Shown in pieces: positions 1-10,960 of a stretch of DNA of 64,000 nt (positions are counted from its first letter, which is position 1; each line of letters opens with the position of its first letter). Source of the DNA: Centropus unirufus (Eukaryota > Chordata > Aves > Cuculiformes > Centropidae). Where the stretch lies: positions 4,133,138 through 4,197,137 of the forward strand of contig VYZI01000002.1 in NCBI GenBank assembly GCA_013397695.1. The letters are read 5' to 3'. Made by a program: the position numbers and the translations under genes. The notes beneath the pieces are model-generated. The model was not told where the DNA came from. It saw only the letters and a program-made list of their open reading frames with translations, and did no database searches.

Positions 1-3000
1 TATAACTATATTCAATAATAAATATCTTATGGAATTCATATAACTGAAGCCCACACAAGAATAAGGAAGTTGCCAAAAGTAATATCAGATCCAGTCACAA
101 AGTCACAGACTTTGAAGTAAGCAAAAAGGAATATTACACTGGGAAGTAGTTTTCATGAAGCCTCTTACTTCTAGGATGTACATATGAACTTTCTTGAATA
201 TCTGGTCAGCCATGTTAGATAAACCAGAAGCAAGATACGTGGAAATACGACTTACCTTTTTTCTCTTTAGACATTTGAAGACTGTGTGAATGACAAAAAG
301 GAATAAAACCCTGTCTTTCTGTGGAAACTGAGTCTGAAAATGCACATAGATAAGGAAACATGAAATGATCATATTTGAGCCCAAACGTAACAAAGTTTTC
401 ATCTAAAATATTCTGTGATGGTAAGGCACCCTCATCAGTGAATGTAGCACTACCACATTACAAATGCAAATAAGCTCAAGCAAGATTTTACAAAGGATGG
501 ATTTTTCTTCTGAGATGTTCCAAACCAATGTTGATCTATTTAAGCACAGTAGATGTGACTTCATCTACAACACTAGGAAAAAGGTACAAGGAACAGCAAA
601 GTGTATGCAAAAGGATCACACAGAACCAACAATAGATGTATCAATATTATTGACAAAGTAATAACTTTGGGGCTTTTTTCTTAGGAAACTTCTTTCCCTT
701 CCCTTGCTCATTTCGCAGTGTTCATGGGATAATCTTCTGGATTAAACTTTGTCCTCTGCAGGCACAATATCTGGTTTTCAAAGACTCACACTAATCCGTG
801 TCATGAAGCAAAGTGCAAGACATAGTCCTACAGTGCCAACCCGATTAATGACTTGGTTGGCATTTTGTATTCAAGGGGAGTGGTAGGCTCCGAGTTGGAC
901 ATTGAATTCTCATAAAGCGTTGTATTTATTTTATATTTGCAAGAATGATTGCAGACTTGGCTAGCTGCCCTGAGGAAACAGGACTCTGGAGCAACACCCA
1001 ATTGGTTGTACTTTAAACATGAGATGGTATAGTTTTACAGAAATAAATACCTGTATTACATAATGCTGGGAAAGTATTTTCAGGGATTCTTTTTTTTTCT
1101 TTTATGAATAGATATGGCATGATTACAAAGTTTACTGTTAGCGTTTCTACAGTCCCAGGTGATGTGTGCTTCAGCCTCTTTCATTCTCTTTTCACTTTGT
1201 TCTGTTGGCTTTTGTTATTGTTTAGCACTTCTTTAGAAACAGCCTAGCAAGCATATTTAAATACAGTAATGCATTTGTGGAAAGTGAATGCTGCTCTTGT
1301 TGAACTGAAAATTCAATCAGAGTACTAGTTTTATGCATTGTAACTCTTGAACCTAGGACGCCTAAGGCAGGTAAATATTACCATTATTATTAGTGTGGGT
1401 GTGATTTATTGTCTGTCACTGTCATAGCTACCAGCTAGCTGTACAACCCCCAGGATAAGAGATTCTACAATCACGTCTTCTTTGCATAACACACACACGC
1501 ACTGGGGATGATTTTCTCTCTGTGGGCCCTTTGAACTTAGGGTCTAGGACAAGTCATGTAAGCTTCTGCTTCAGGATGTCCTCTGAAGCAATCACTTCAC
1601 CTTCTGATCCCACAGAGTACATGCTATGAAGTCCTAGCACTAACACAGTGGTAGTGAGCGAATAGTTCATGCTCTGCTTCTCTTTCTACAGGCGCACGTG
1701 ATATTGTGTGGGGGCATGGACAATAGGAGAGGTGCATATTTCCTGCTCGCTGAAAAGCAAGAGTGGTATAATACATCTGAACGTATTCTCAGCACAATAT
1801 TATGGGTCAATATTACTCTAGTGGTCATGATTCAACACACGTCCTATGCTGCCTTGTATGATCAGATGGTGAAGTTGATATATCTCTCCCTTCTTGTAAT
1901 CCTCTGGCTACTAGTCACATACCCTGGTAATATTTTTCCTTTCCTAGCAAAAAGTTGACGAATGTGGTAGGCTAGCACTATAGCTCTAGTGAAGGTGGGA
2001 CTATACTAAGGTACGAAGCCTTTCATTTGGGCCAAAATCTTTTAGGTCTCGATGGCTCCTGCAGAGATTATATTACCAAGGGAAGAGGATAATAATAGTG
2101 TAGGAAAAAATACAACCCCACCTTACACAAAAATTCCCTAAATTTCTCCTTTCTAAGACTTTAATAGGAGCATGATGGTGCTATAATCCTGTTATTTCTG
2201 GCACCTGCTTGATGTAAGATTTGGCATGTTTAGCACAACTGTTTCCTTTCTTGTTGTATATTGTGTATCAACACGGGACTATGCAGACACAATCCAGCAG
2301 CAAACAACTGCCTTCAAATCAGTCTAGTAGGCCACAATTAAATTCTTAAGTAACATTTAAGTGTAATCTAAACTGAGGTCAAATACTAAATTCTGGTCTT
2401 CTGATCTAGAAACTGACAAGAAAAGAGAAAGAAAAGATGCAATTCAGAAAATACTTTATTGAGTACAATATCATTTAATTGTAGGCTTTCATCAAAGGTC
2501 TGCTTTATAAAACACTGCCAACCTCTTTGAGGTTGAATACAGCTTGGGCAGGTGAACAAGGAGTGGGAGAGAGAGGGGCAGCATTTGCAAATTTTCATGC
2601 AAGCAGCATAATATGGGATATTTGCATCCAGGCTGTACCTTGTCATAGTGCCCAAGTTTGCACCATCTCACCAGAAAAAGAATTCATGAAACTACATTTA
2701 AATTTTATACAGGATTGTACCAATCAGTTTCAAGTTCAGATTTACAGGGTGTTGTCACTGCACATTCATGACTAAACTCAGTATCATAAAACAAAAATTA
2801 GGAGCTCTGAATGAAAGCACCATAGTAAGCCTTGTGTGGAAACACGATCAACTTACTCCAGAAATTGATGGCTAACAAGCTATCATAACTATTGTAGACA
2901 AGGAGAGTTGTAATTTTTACCAATGTACTAACAACTAACTTCCATTTTAGCAGATGGAAGACCATAAAGGCTCCTGGACTTTGGCTTAATCCCACAACAC

Positions 3001-3756
3001 ACAAATCCAATCAAGACTTGGCATCATGCTTCTTGGAAGGAGATTAAATTAACAGTATACCATGGACAATTTTCAGTTGCATGATACACCTGCTCAACTT
3101 ATAGAAAACTGCCTTAAATAGGGCATAAGTGTGGTAATATATATAAGAAGTAGTTACTGCTTATTGGAATAGAGAACATCTAATTTTTCTGGTGTAAATG
3201 TTCATTTTCAGAGGTGGCAAAGCATAAATGTGCTATAAAATGCAAGAACAGTTATAACCATCCTCAAAATGTCTCTATATCGCTTAAATTCTTCTCCCAG
3301 TCCTCCTTCTTTATGGAGTATATATACATTCAGAGACCGCAGGAAGTTTTCAGGTTGACCATATTTCTGCAGCCAACTCTGGATTTATGAGTTGGTCCCC
3401 ACAGAATCTTTAGAAATCTGCCATGAAACCTGCAGTGTACTGCCAAAGAATTTGAGAACTTGTTATAACAGTAAATATGAAGGTAAGCACAGTAGTTATT
3501 GTCATATTACACAGATTTCCATTGTCCTTTGGGTGCACATGTTGCAACATGTATAGGTACCACTATCTTATCAGGAAATAGTTTTATAAAGCAGGATGAA
3601 ACAATTTGCAGTATGTTCAAATGAAAAATAAACTATTAAACCACATTTTAAAGCAAGAAAAGTAGAAATATAAAGTGTAGCATGTTCATTAGCAATTAGA
3701 AGAGAAATTTCAGAATAGTCCAGAAAGCCCAAAGTATTCAAATAATTCAGGAGGAT
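1..3756. other. Intergenic DNA downstream of HS3ST1; no gene seen
   Basis: This AT-rich stretch lies beyond the proposed 3' end of HS3ST1. The longest open frames are under 100 codons, overlap on both strands and resemble no family I recognise. No CR1 terminus or tRNA-like block was noticed. A second AATAAA in the HS3ST1 sense lies at 2460-2455, so a longer alternative 3' UTR could reach into this stretch, but nothing else supports that. Confidence 0.55.
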
Positions 3757-4053
3757 GCTGTTGAAATTAATTTCTTATTTATTAAAAAGACAACACATTC
3801 TCAAGATAGCATCTTCTGCAGTGTAATAATTTAGTTTCTTCATATAGACACATCATACACAATGTTAACAACCATGAAAAACAATACAAAATGCTTTCAA
3901 ATTTAACAAGTAGAAAAATATAACTAGTATATATGGCAATTGTGAATCTAATACTGTACAGAAGTATTTATGGATTTTACAAATAAATTATAGCTTAAAT
4001 GCCCTTTTTAAATTTCTAAATGTACACTGGAACATAGACTCTGAATCTTATCA
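3757..4053 (-). other. HS3ST1: HS3ST1 3' UTR (proposed extent)
   Basis: About 300 bases follow the TAG stop at 4056-4054 on the minus strand. They are AT-rich and contain several ATTTA-type pentamers. The lower end is set only by the AATAAA at 3783-3778 plus a usual 15-25 base cleavage distance, so it is approximate. Longer isoforms are possible. Confidence 0.5.
3778..3783 (-). terminator. Candidate HS3ST1 polyadenylation signal AATAAA
   Basis: The plus strand reads TTTATT, giving a canonical AATAAA on the minus strand about 270 bases past the HS3ST1 stop. It sits in TTTTTAATAAATAAG. It is the first full hexamer after the stop in the gene's sense, which makes it the simplest choice. Cleavage would be near 3760. 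Confidence 0.5.
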
Positions 4054-5016
4054 CTAACTTGCCACAAATGAGTGCCAGTCAAATGTTCTGCCCACAAGCT
4101 CAAAAAATTTCTTGTTGGGTTCATGGAAATATTCATGCAGTTTCTCAAGCAACCGAGAATCAACCTGTGGGTGCGCTCGTCCTTTTGACTCATGTAAACA
4201 ACGCTCTCTACCACTGTCCCTTAGGCAGTAGAAGCCTTTAGTTTTGTTGAAATAAAAATTTGAAGCATTTATCTGTGGTGATAACTTCAAAAACCTCTCT
4301 ACCTTCTCTATTTCTGGGAAGGGATCTTTGATTAGTTTATCACCATCTACAATATGGATTCGATCAAGAGGAAAATACTTCAGCCAATTTTGCATGTGAA
4401 TGTAGTATAAGCTTCTGTTTATTGCCTTGTAGTCCACATTGAGTTCACCATCTTTAATCAGGAATTGTTCAATGGATGGGTACGGCTTGTGCTTCTGCAT
4501 GTGATTATAGAACACTTGCGTGTAGTCTGATAGTACTCTCTCACTTGGGTCTCTTAAAATAAGGAGTAGTCTCATTGATTGGTTCATGTTATAAACTCTT
4601 TCAGGCACTTTAGGTGATGTGAAATATGCTGGAGTTTTTTCCACAGTGATCTGATGTGGATAAGAGAATGGCATTTGATCAACATACCACTGCAATCCGT
4701 TCCTATAATGATCTTCCCAGTCAAAGAAGTGAACTTCACTTTCTGCTGCCGCAATATCTGGATGGAGGCTCAACATCTCTAGCAAAGCTCTTGTTCCACC
4801 TTTTCTCACTCCAATAATGATAGTCTGTGGGAGATGCCGGCATGATCCATTAGAATGAATGTTTTCCTTGAAGTCATTTTTTTGAGATGTTTTCTTTAAA
4901 AGCTCTCTCTGAACAGACTGAGAAGAAGCCTCAGCCTTCGAATTTATAGCCGGTCTTGAAGGCACTATCTGAGGTTGAACAATAAGCAACACAGCTCCCA
5001 GAAGAAAAGCTGCCAT
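4054..5016 (-). CDS. HS3ST1: Heparan sulfate glucosamine 3-O-sulfotransferase 1
   Basis: A Golgi-lumen enzyme that moves sulfate from PAPS to the 3-OH of glucosamine in heparan sulfate; the family member known for making antithrombin-binding sites. The product is 320 residues. Residues 3-16 form a hydrophobic signal segment, with a short variable linker to about 60, then the sulfotransferase domain. The PAPS 5'-phosphosulfate loop TIIIGVRKGGTR holds Lys72 and Arg76. The active-site block SEVHFFDWE holds Glu94 (catalytic base), His96 and Asp99, followed by Lys127. The 3'-phosphate motif is LRDPSERVLSDY (154-165). Cys264 and Cys273 form the expected disulfide, and KGR ends at Arg280. These positions equal the mouse catalytic numbering plus four. 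Sequons lie at Asn56, 145, 200, 250 and 257. The start at 5016 is the first in-frame ATG, with G at -3 and +4. The frame is open further upstream to 5088 but offers only a TTG. The coding region is intronless, as in mammals. The C terminus runs five residues (SFVAS) past the TFDWH where I recall mammalian proteins ending. Confidence 0.97.
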   Translation of the reverse strand: MAAFLLGAVLLIVQPQIVPSRPAINSKAEASSQSVQRELLKKTSQKNDFKENIHSNGSCRHLPQTIIIGVRKGGTRALLEMLSLHPDIAAAESEVHFFDWEDHYRNGLQWYVDQMPFSYPHQITVEKTPAYFTSPKVPERVYNMNQSMRLLLILRDPSERVLSDYTQVFYNHMQKHKPYPSIEQFLIKDGELNVDYKAINRSLYYIHMQNWLKYFPLDRIHIVDGDKLIKDPFPEIEKVERFLKLSPQINASNFYFNKTKGFYCLRDSGRERCLHESKGRAHPQVDSRLLEKLHEYFHEPNKKFFELVGRTFDWHSFVAS

Positions 5017-5038
5017 GACAGAAGCTCTTAGTCTGGTT

Positions 5039-5062
5039 TCACTCAAGTAGGTAATAGGGCAT
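5039..5062 (-). promoter_or_regulatory. HS3ST1 upstream ORF 2
   Basis: An ATG at 5062-5060 opens a 7-codon frame (MPYYLLE) closed by TGA at 5041-5039, 22 bases before the main ATG. It is out of frame with the coding region. The short gap to the main start would make re-initiation inefficient if this uORF is used. Translation is not shown by the sequence. Confidence 0.4.
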
Positions 5063-5088
5063 AGAGTGATTTCCACCGAGAACAACCT

Positions 5089-5121
5089 TTAAAAGTCGTT
5101 TTTGTTTTGCTGACTGAACAT
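5089..5121 (-). promoter_or_regulatory. HS3ST1 upstream ORF 1
   Basis: An ATG at 5121-5119 opens a 10-codon frame (MFSQQNKNDF) closed by TAA at 5091-5089. It is in the same frame as the main ORF, 105 bases upstream of its ATG, and is kept separate only by this TAA. The frame is also open upstream to the splice acceptor, so it could begin in exon 1. A role in damping translation is inferred. Confidence 0.45.
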
Positions 5122-7469
5122 GTACTTTTCAAACAGAAACTTTGCTGAAAGAAGAAAAAGAAAAAAGCAGCACATTATTTCATACTCAGACATATCACTA
5201 CTAAAGCCACACTGTGAGTACATTTTGCTTTTTGCAACTGAACAAGCTTCTTTAGCTTTCCAAACTCATAGATCATTTTGTTTAATTAAATTATTTGAAA
5301 ACAAGCACATTTAATAATATAATGTGAAGAACATTTCCAGTTATCAAGAGATATGAATATTATGAATCTTCCTCTTGCACCCAAGAGCCATCCAGAGTAT
5401 TAATTATTTTAAGAAAAATCTGATTTCATTGGAGTTGAACCACCATCACAAGAGAATTAAGTGCACTTTTTTAATTTGCAAGAATAGTTTTATCTTTGAA
5501 GCAAAACATTAAAAGGAAAAAGTGTGACCTGGACCAATGAATATTCCTAAAAGATGAAGGTCTTGTAGGAAGGCTGGGAATTATAGCCTCCTAAAGGACC
5601 ATGTGACAGCAGTAACCTTAGAAGAAAAGCCTCCTGGGAAAAAGGCTCGGACAATACAAGTAGAGCTAGCCAACTCTGGAGAAGGTAACATTCTCCTAGG
5701 AAGAAGTTAGAAAGAGCTCTCCGCAAGTAGCACACCAAGGCATAGTTGAATTTTTGTGTTACTTTTAAGTGAAGTTAATGGTAGCTTTGTGTTTACAGTT
5801 TCTAAGGCTAGAGTCAGGTGGTATGCACTCTAATCCTGAAAAAAGGTAAGATAATGAAACCACAGACTATAATCTGACTGCATCAACAAATGCTAAGAGT
5901 TGGGGGGTCCACTCATGATATTCAGAAAAGAAAATACACAATGGATTCTTCTGAAGGTCATTTCAAGGGTAGCCAGCAAGCTGCTGTGATGTAAACAACT
6001 AACTGTACACTTTATCAAAATGCTACTAAATACCAACACTGAACTCCATTTAAAAGTCAGGGTTTTTTAATGCAATATTTGAAGTGAAATCTTAATGGCC
6101 TCACACATAGCAAAGCTGTTCGATTGTCATGTTATGAATGGTCTGCATTATACCAGCTCCCTAAATTAAGATGTCTTCCAAGGACTTGAAAACCTCACTG
6201 GAGGGCTGGTGTCAGTATGATTTTAGTATTTAGAAGTGGAAGCCACGATGGCAGAGCACCTGACTGCTTTGCCTTAGTAGGCTACTGTAACTATAAATTT
6301 AAGCTTGGAACAGTGTGTATTGTACTGGCTAACAAGGGCTGAAATATGAAATTACATGTGAACAACCCCGAGGAAATGCAAGGGCTAGGTTTTGGAAAAT
6401 CTCCAGAGAATCTGAAAAGAAACTAATGACTTTTCCACAATAAGCTAAGTCCCAGTGTGACGAGGACTAATGATGTGTTTCTAAGTGATCAGAAAGTTCT
6501 GTTTGATAGCTTTGCATATACAGAGGTCATAACTCCATCCTGGATAGAGCAGGTCTGCTTCCTGATGTTTGCTACTGATTATTACTTTTACGCTTTTCCC
6601 TTTTTCTAATCACTTTTAAAGACCTTTAAGGCAGTGATATTAATCAAGGTTGGGAGGAGAAGGAAGCAGAATCATGATAGATGTGAAGTCAAAAAGAGTG
6701 CGTGCTTCCCTGTGTGCTTCTTGGGCAGAAGGTCACTCCCCAAGCTGTTCTGTGATGTCTGATGTGAGGCAAATTTGCAGAAGCACTTCTGGCTCTTCAT
6801 TTTTGGTCACTGTTAAGTTTTATCTGCTTGAAAGAGCTTCATTTTGTCTGTCATCATTAATCTTCTGCTCTTATTCCCTGTCCTCACCATTCCTGTTAAT
6901 CTTTCTCAGCTTAATCTACTTCAGTTTTAACAAGAAATAATCTTAATGGTTAGCCCCACATGAGTATGTTGGTGGAGGAACACTGGGTGATAGACAATTC
7001 AATATAAGCAAAGCCATAGTGGATGCCCGCACTGAGCTACATTGCCACCGTATTCAGCAGCAATGTGAGCAAACGGGTACAGCATCAGTGAGATTAGATC
7101 ATTGACTGGTCAGTCCGTAAGAGCAACAAAACACGAACTCTTGCTGAATTTTAAGGTCACAGATTAGAGGAATAGCCACTTAATTCAGAGTATATTTTAA
7201 GAGTCACTAGCTCCAAAAATAGTAAGTCTGAGTTGTTGTCTTAACACCTTACTGGAAAAGCATAATAGGATTCCAGTGAGGAAGAGGTTGAACAGTTGCT
7301 GAAAGGAGTTAAGTTGAAGTCTAATGGTAGGAATCCTTATATCTTAGCAGTCGGATTGAACTATGCTAGGCTAACAGCAAAGTTCTGCAATAGGCTGTCT
7401 GTCTCTGGAAAGATTAACTTTTAGCTGCTAGTCTTAGATATTAGGGACAACACGCTGCTAGGAGTTTTA

Positions 7470-7484
7470 TTTTTTTTTTTTTTT
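7470..7484. repeat. Poly(T) tract, T15
   Basis: An uninterrupted run of 15 T on the plus strand inside the inferred HS3ST1 intron. No adjoining retrotransposon body was recognised, so it is listed as simple sequence. Confidence 0.9.
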
Positions 7485-10400
7485 ATGAACTATACATACC
7501 AGTTCACTCAGACTGTTCATTTTTAACTCATAGTTTGCATATCACTCAGTTGTCAACATTTTTTTATGCCAGCCTTCCTGTGGCTGAGTATAGTATGGGA
7601 ATGTTTGGGGGAAACAAAAGATGCAGAAGGTGTCTCTTAAATATAGTCCTACTCTTGTTTAGGCTGGCATTGCTCTTTGAAACCGGGTGTGGTACCAAGG
7701 GCGTCACCTCAGGTAGTTTTCTGAGCCTCTCTGGAGCTTTGCCTCAGTGTCTTCATGTTTTTAATTCAAATACTCTTTGAAGGATAGCTTTTTCTAAATA
7801 AACAAAAGCAAAATGCTCTTGCAGCATGAGAGCTCAGAAGAACATGGATGTATCTTCTATTTCAGATATTCAAAATTCCATTGTTCTTCTCCAATCAGTC
7901 GTTCAGGTGCACAGCAGGTGTTCTTGCATTGCAGAAAAGTGCTACAGCATTCGTAACATTTACTGTCTTTATGGCTCGCTGGATGTGCACATCAGTAATT
8001 ATGCCATTCAAAGTACCTATATGCTATTGTTGTTTTACTCACAAGCAATAAAGCTCTGTCTGCCTTTTCTTTCCATTCTCTTCTGTTACTCTTGAACTCT
8101 ATAGATTTGATACCTGGATCGATTATTATGTTGTGTTAGACTAATGTAACACAATGGACATGAGGGCGCCTCTAAATTCAGCACAAAACATATGTTGTGT
8201 GGGCAAAGTGGTATCCAGGAATAAAACAGCATATAAATTGGCTGTAGTTCAGCTTTCTTCTCTTATGTCCTCTTTAATGCTTTATGCAGATCTGCAGTTT
8301 GGTAGCTAGAATTAAAGCAGTTTATATAAAACGATGCAAATGTGTATTCCGTAGCTTTATAATTTGTGAGTCTGAAAAACTGTTTCAACAATAATAAGCA
8401 TGCACTGAAGAGTTTAGAGCAGCCACTCTGCCAAATTAGTTTTTTGCTTTAAGAATTCTCTTCACTGCCTCCACAAGTCATGCAGAGCATACATGACTCC
8501 ACTCAATGACTTGGTATTCCAAATTAGTACAAAAATTTAACTGACAGCCATTACTATTGTATTTGCTACACGTAAATGAGCAAGATGGTAAAAGAAACAC
8601 AGTTTTGTTAAATGGTGCTTTGAAGATTATACCAAGACTTTTTGAATAGTTTGTTGCTTTAGCTTTATCTTTTCTTTGGCTTTCTCCAACTAATTAGGTA
8701 AATGTGCCCTTCTGTTTATTCAACAAGATTCAATGTGGACATTGCCAATCACATCAACTTTCATGATTAAAACTTCGTTGAAGGTAATAGTAACTTGGAA
8801 ATAAATGGAGGTTTTTCTCAGTAAATGCAATGGGAGCCACAACTGCCATATTTTACCAACTTTTTCAACATATTACACAGCTCTTTGAAATGTGTCACTA
8901 TTTATAGCCTCAGACAAACTTTTACCCCATTACCAAGGTATTTTAATGCCTCAGTATGATTATCCTCACTCAATGGCAAGGTATAAACTACCTATATTAT
9001 ATGCAATTTTTAATTTAACTAGCATTAATGAAATATGGTTGTTTTTACCTGGACTTATAATTTTTGCGGGGCATAGGATGGAGCTAGATTTAGCTCTGAA
9101 CCTTCATAAGAACCTTTGAGTTAGCTGCCAAAGCTGATAGGGAGCAGCATAAGTAGCATCTGTAGGGCAGTCAGTAAGAATGAGTTAGAGTCCGCTGACA
9201 AATCTGGCAGGGTGATACTTCACAGAAAAAAAATAAAAATGCCCCAAAGTAACTCACAGAGAGGTTTAGCAGAACTAATGGGATATAGTTACTGCCAGCA
9301 CAGTGACTGGGAGAGGGAAGACTGCATCCTTTCCATCCGCATGCAGGTGACTTCACCTTCATTAAAGAGAAGCTGTGTTTTTGTGGTTCTCTAGGGACCA
9401 AGGATGAACTGGTTAAGTTTCACGTATCCTCACTTTCCTTGCAGAGCCAAAGCCCTTCACTGAAGATATTTGACTAGATTTCTAAAAAAGCAGTCTGTCC
9501 TGAATGAGAGCCTTAAGAGGTTATGATGGATCAGTTGCTAAAGTTTGTCTCTAGAGGGAGATTAGAGCTAAAAATCTGAGGGAGGCATTCTGCTCTTGTA
9601 TAGTATTTTTAGTTTTGCAGAGGTGATAGAGCCTCAGGACAGTTTGTGGACTGTATTTTCCTTTGTGCATCTTCGGGCACTCAATACTGCAAAATGTAAG
9701 ATTAAAATTGCTAGTTAAACTAGCTGTGCAGTACAAACCACACATCTGCTATGCTGGCTTCACATATTGGAAAAAAAATCCATAACTAAGCTAACCAACT
9801 CTGTGAATAACTTTCTAAGATGAAAAAAGTCAGTGGTTTGAAATTTGTATTCAGTGTTTTTTAAAAAAAATAAATAACTATCAACTCTAGTGCTCTTGAA
9901 ATTCTTCAGAAACTCATTGATATGAATAGTACACATCCCTATCCTCCAAGAATAGATAGTGTCTGCCATAGTATATATTCCTTAGTTGTTTACACAAGCT
10001 CTTTCGACTGACACTTTGTATCCAGTTAGCATAAAACTCCCTAGTACAGATATCACTTAAATCTCAGCCAAAAGAAGGAAAAGAAAGGGAACAATTTTTA
10101 AAAAACATTTCTGGAAATGTATTATGCATTTTGGCAGTTTTAGCTATTAAAACCATCTCTTCATGAAGAAATGCTTTCCATGCTTCTGCCACCCCTATTT
10201 TTAATGACATCTGAACAGAACTTTTAAATGTGCTAATGAAATGCTTGAATTCCAGTTTTCGATAATTAACTACTAGTAATTGCCTACTTTTGTGAGTGCT
10301 CTAGAGATAAGTGTATTAAATGAAACAGAACTATTTACTATGGAAGCCATAGATCTTTAGAGGCATAAACTATTGATCAGCCCATGACATATAAAAAAGC

Positions 10401-10863
10401 CACCTGTGCATTAAAAAGAGAGGTGCAGAGATCAGTAACTGTATGAGCCTGTATCACAGTCCCTAAATGATACTGTCTAGGTACATTTCCAAATAAAAAA
10501 ATGCTGTATACCCAGTAGTAATTAAACCACAACTTTTACAGTCAGCATTAAGAAATCTCATCATAATTTCATACAATATATCATCTTAACAGCACTATCA
10601 GCTCTAAGACTTCAGAAATATGCTTCTAAATGTTTCTAAATTTTGGTTAGGGGAACTTAACAGCTGAGGAAGGCTGACTTGGTAGGAAGTATTTTTGGCT
10701 AAAATCTGCTATATTTCTGCACCTGCTGTGATAAATACAGTTTATACAAATTAGCTGGGTCACCAGTTCATGACTTCTAAAGAAGGAGTTGAGCTCCACT
10801 GTGAGCAATAAAGCAGCAAATTTATAATAGCCTGTAGTTATATATAACACACACTCCTTTTCT

Positions 10864-10960
10864 TAAGGTCAGAAAGGACCACTGCAATCTTTCATGCCAA
10901 GAGATCATAAAATTTTTTAGAACAGAGAATACCCTAGATTTCAGCAAACCTCATGCGGGT
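10864..10960 (-). mobile_element. Possible ancient CR1-type 3' fragment
   Basis: The segment beginning AAGGTCAGAAAGGACCACTG resembles the reverse complement of the 3' end of old amniote CR1 copies (the AAGGCCAGAAGGGACCA type). It is followed by a diverged stretch. Only the first 30 bases or so match what I remember well, and the far boundary is a guess. It would be a decayed fossil within the HS3ST1 intron. Confidence 0.4.

Larger units (their letters stand above)
5017..5144 (-). other. HS3ST1: HS3ST1 exon 2 5' UTR with splice acceptor
   Basis: On the minus strand a long pyrimidine run (about 5166-5147, TTTTTTCTTTTTCTTCTTT) leads directly into CAG, placing the exon boundary at 5145/5144. This is a near-ideal acceptor. 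It agrees with the known mammalian layout of a non-coding first exon followed by one exon with the whole coding sequence. The 128-base leader left in this exon contains two short upstream ORFs. The boundary is inferred from the motif alone. Confidence 0.75.

Noticed and set aside
4059..4241. Plus-strand frame opposite the HS3ST1 3' coding end
   Set aside because: It is a shadow of the conserved minus-strand coding sequence.
5017..5085. N-terminal extension of HS3ST1 beginning at 5085 (MFSVEITLC...)
   Set aside because: The first codon is TTG, not ATG. The family start MAA-LLGAVLL matches the ATG at 5016, which has a strong context.
8115..8155. Inverted repeat TTGTGTTA...TAACACAA
   Set aside because: Eight-base arms with an 8-base loop are expected many times by chance in 64 kb.
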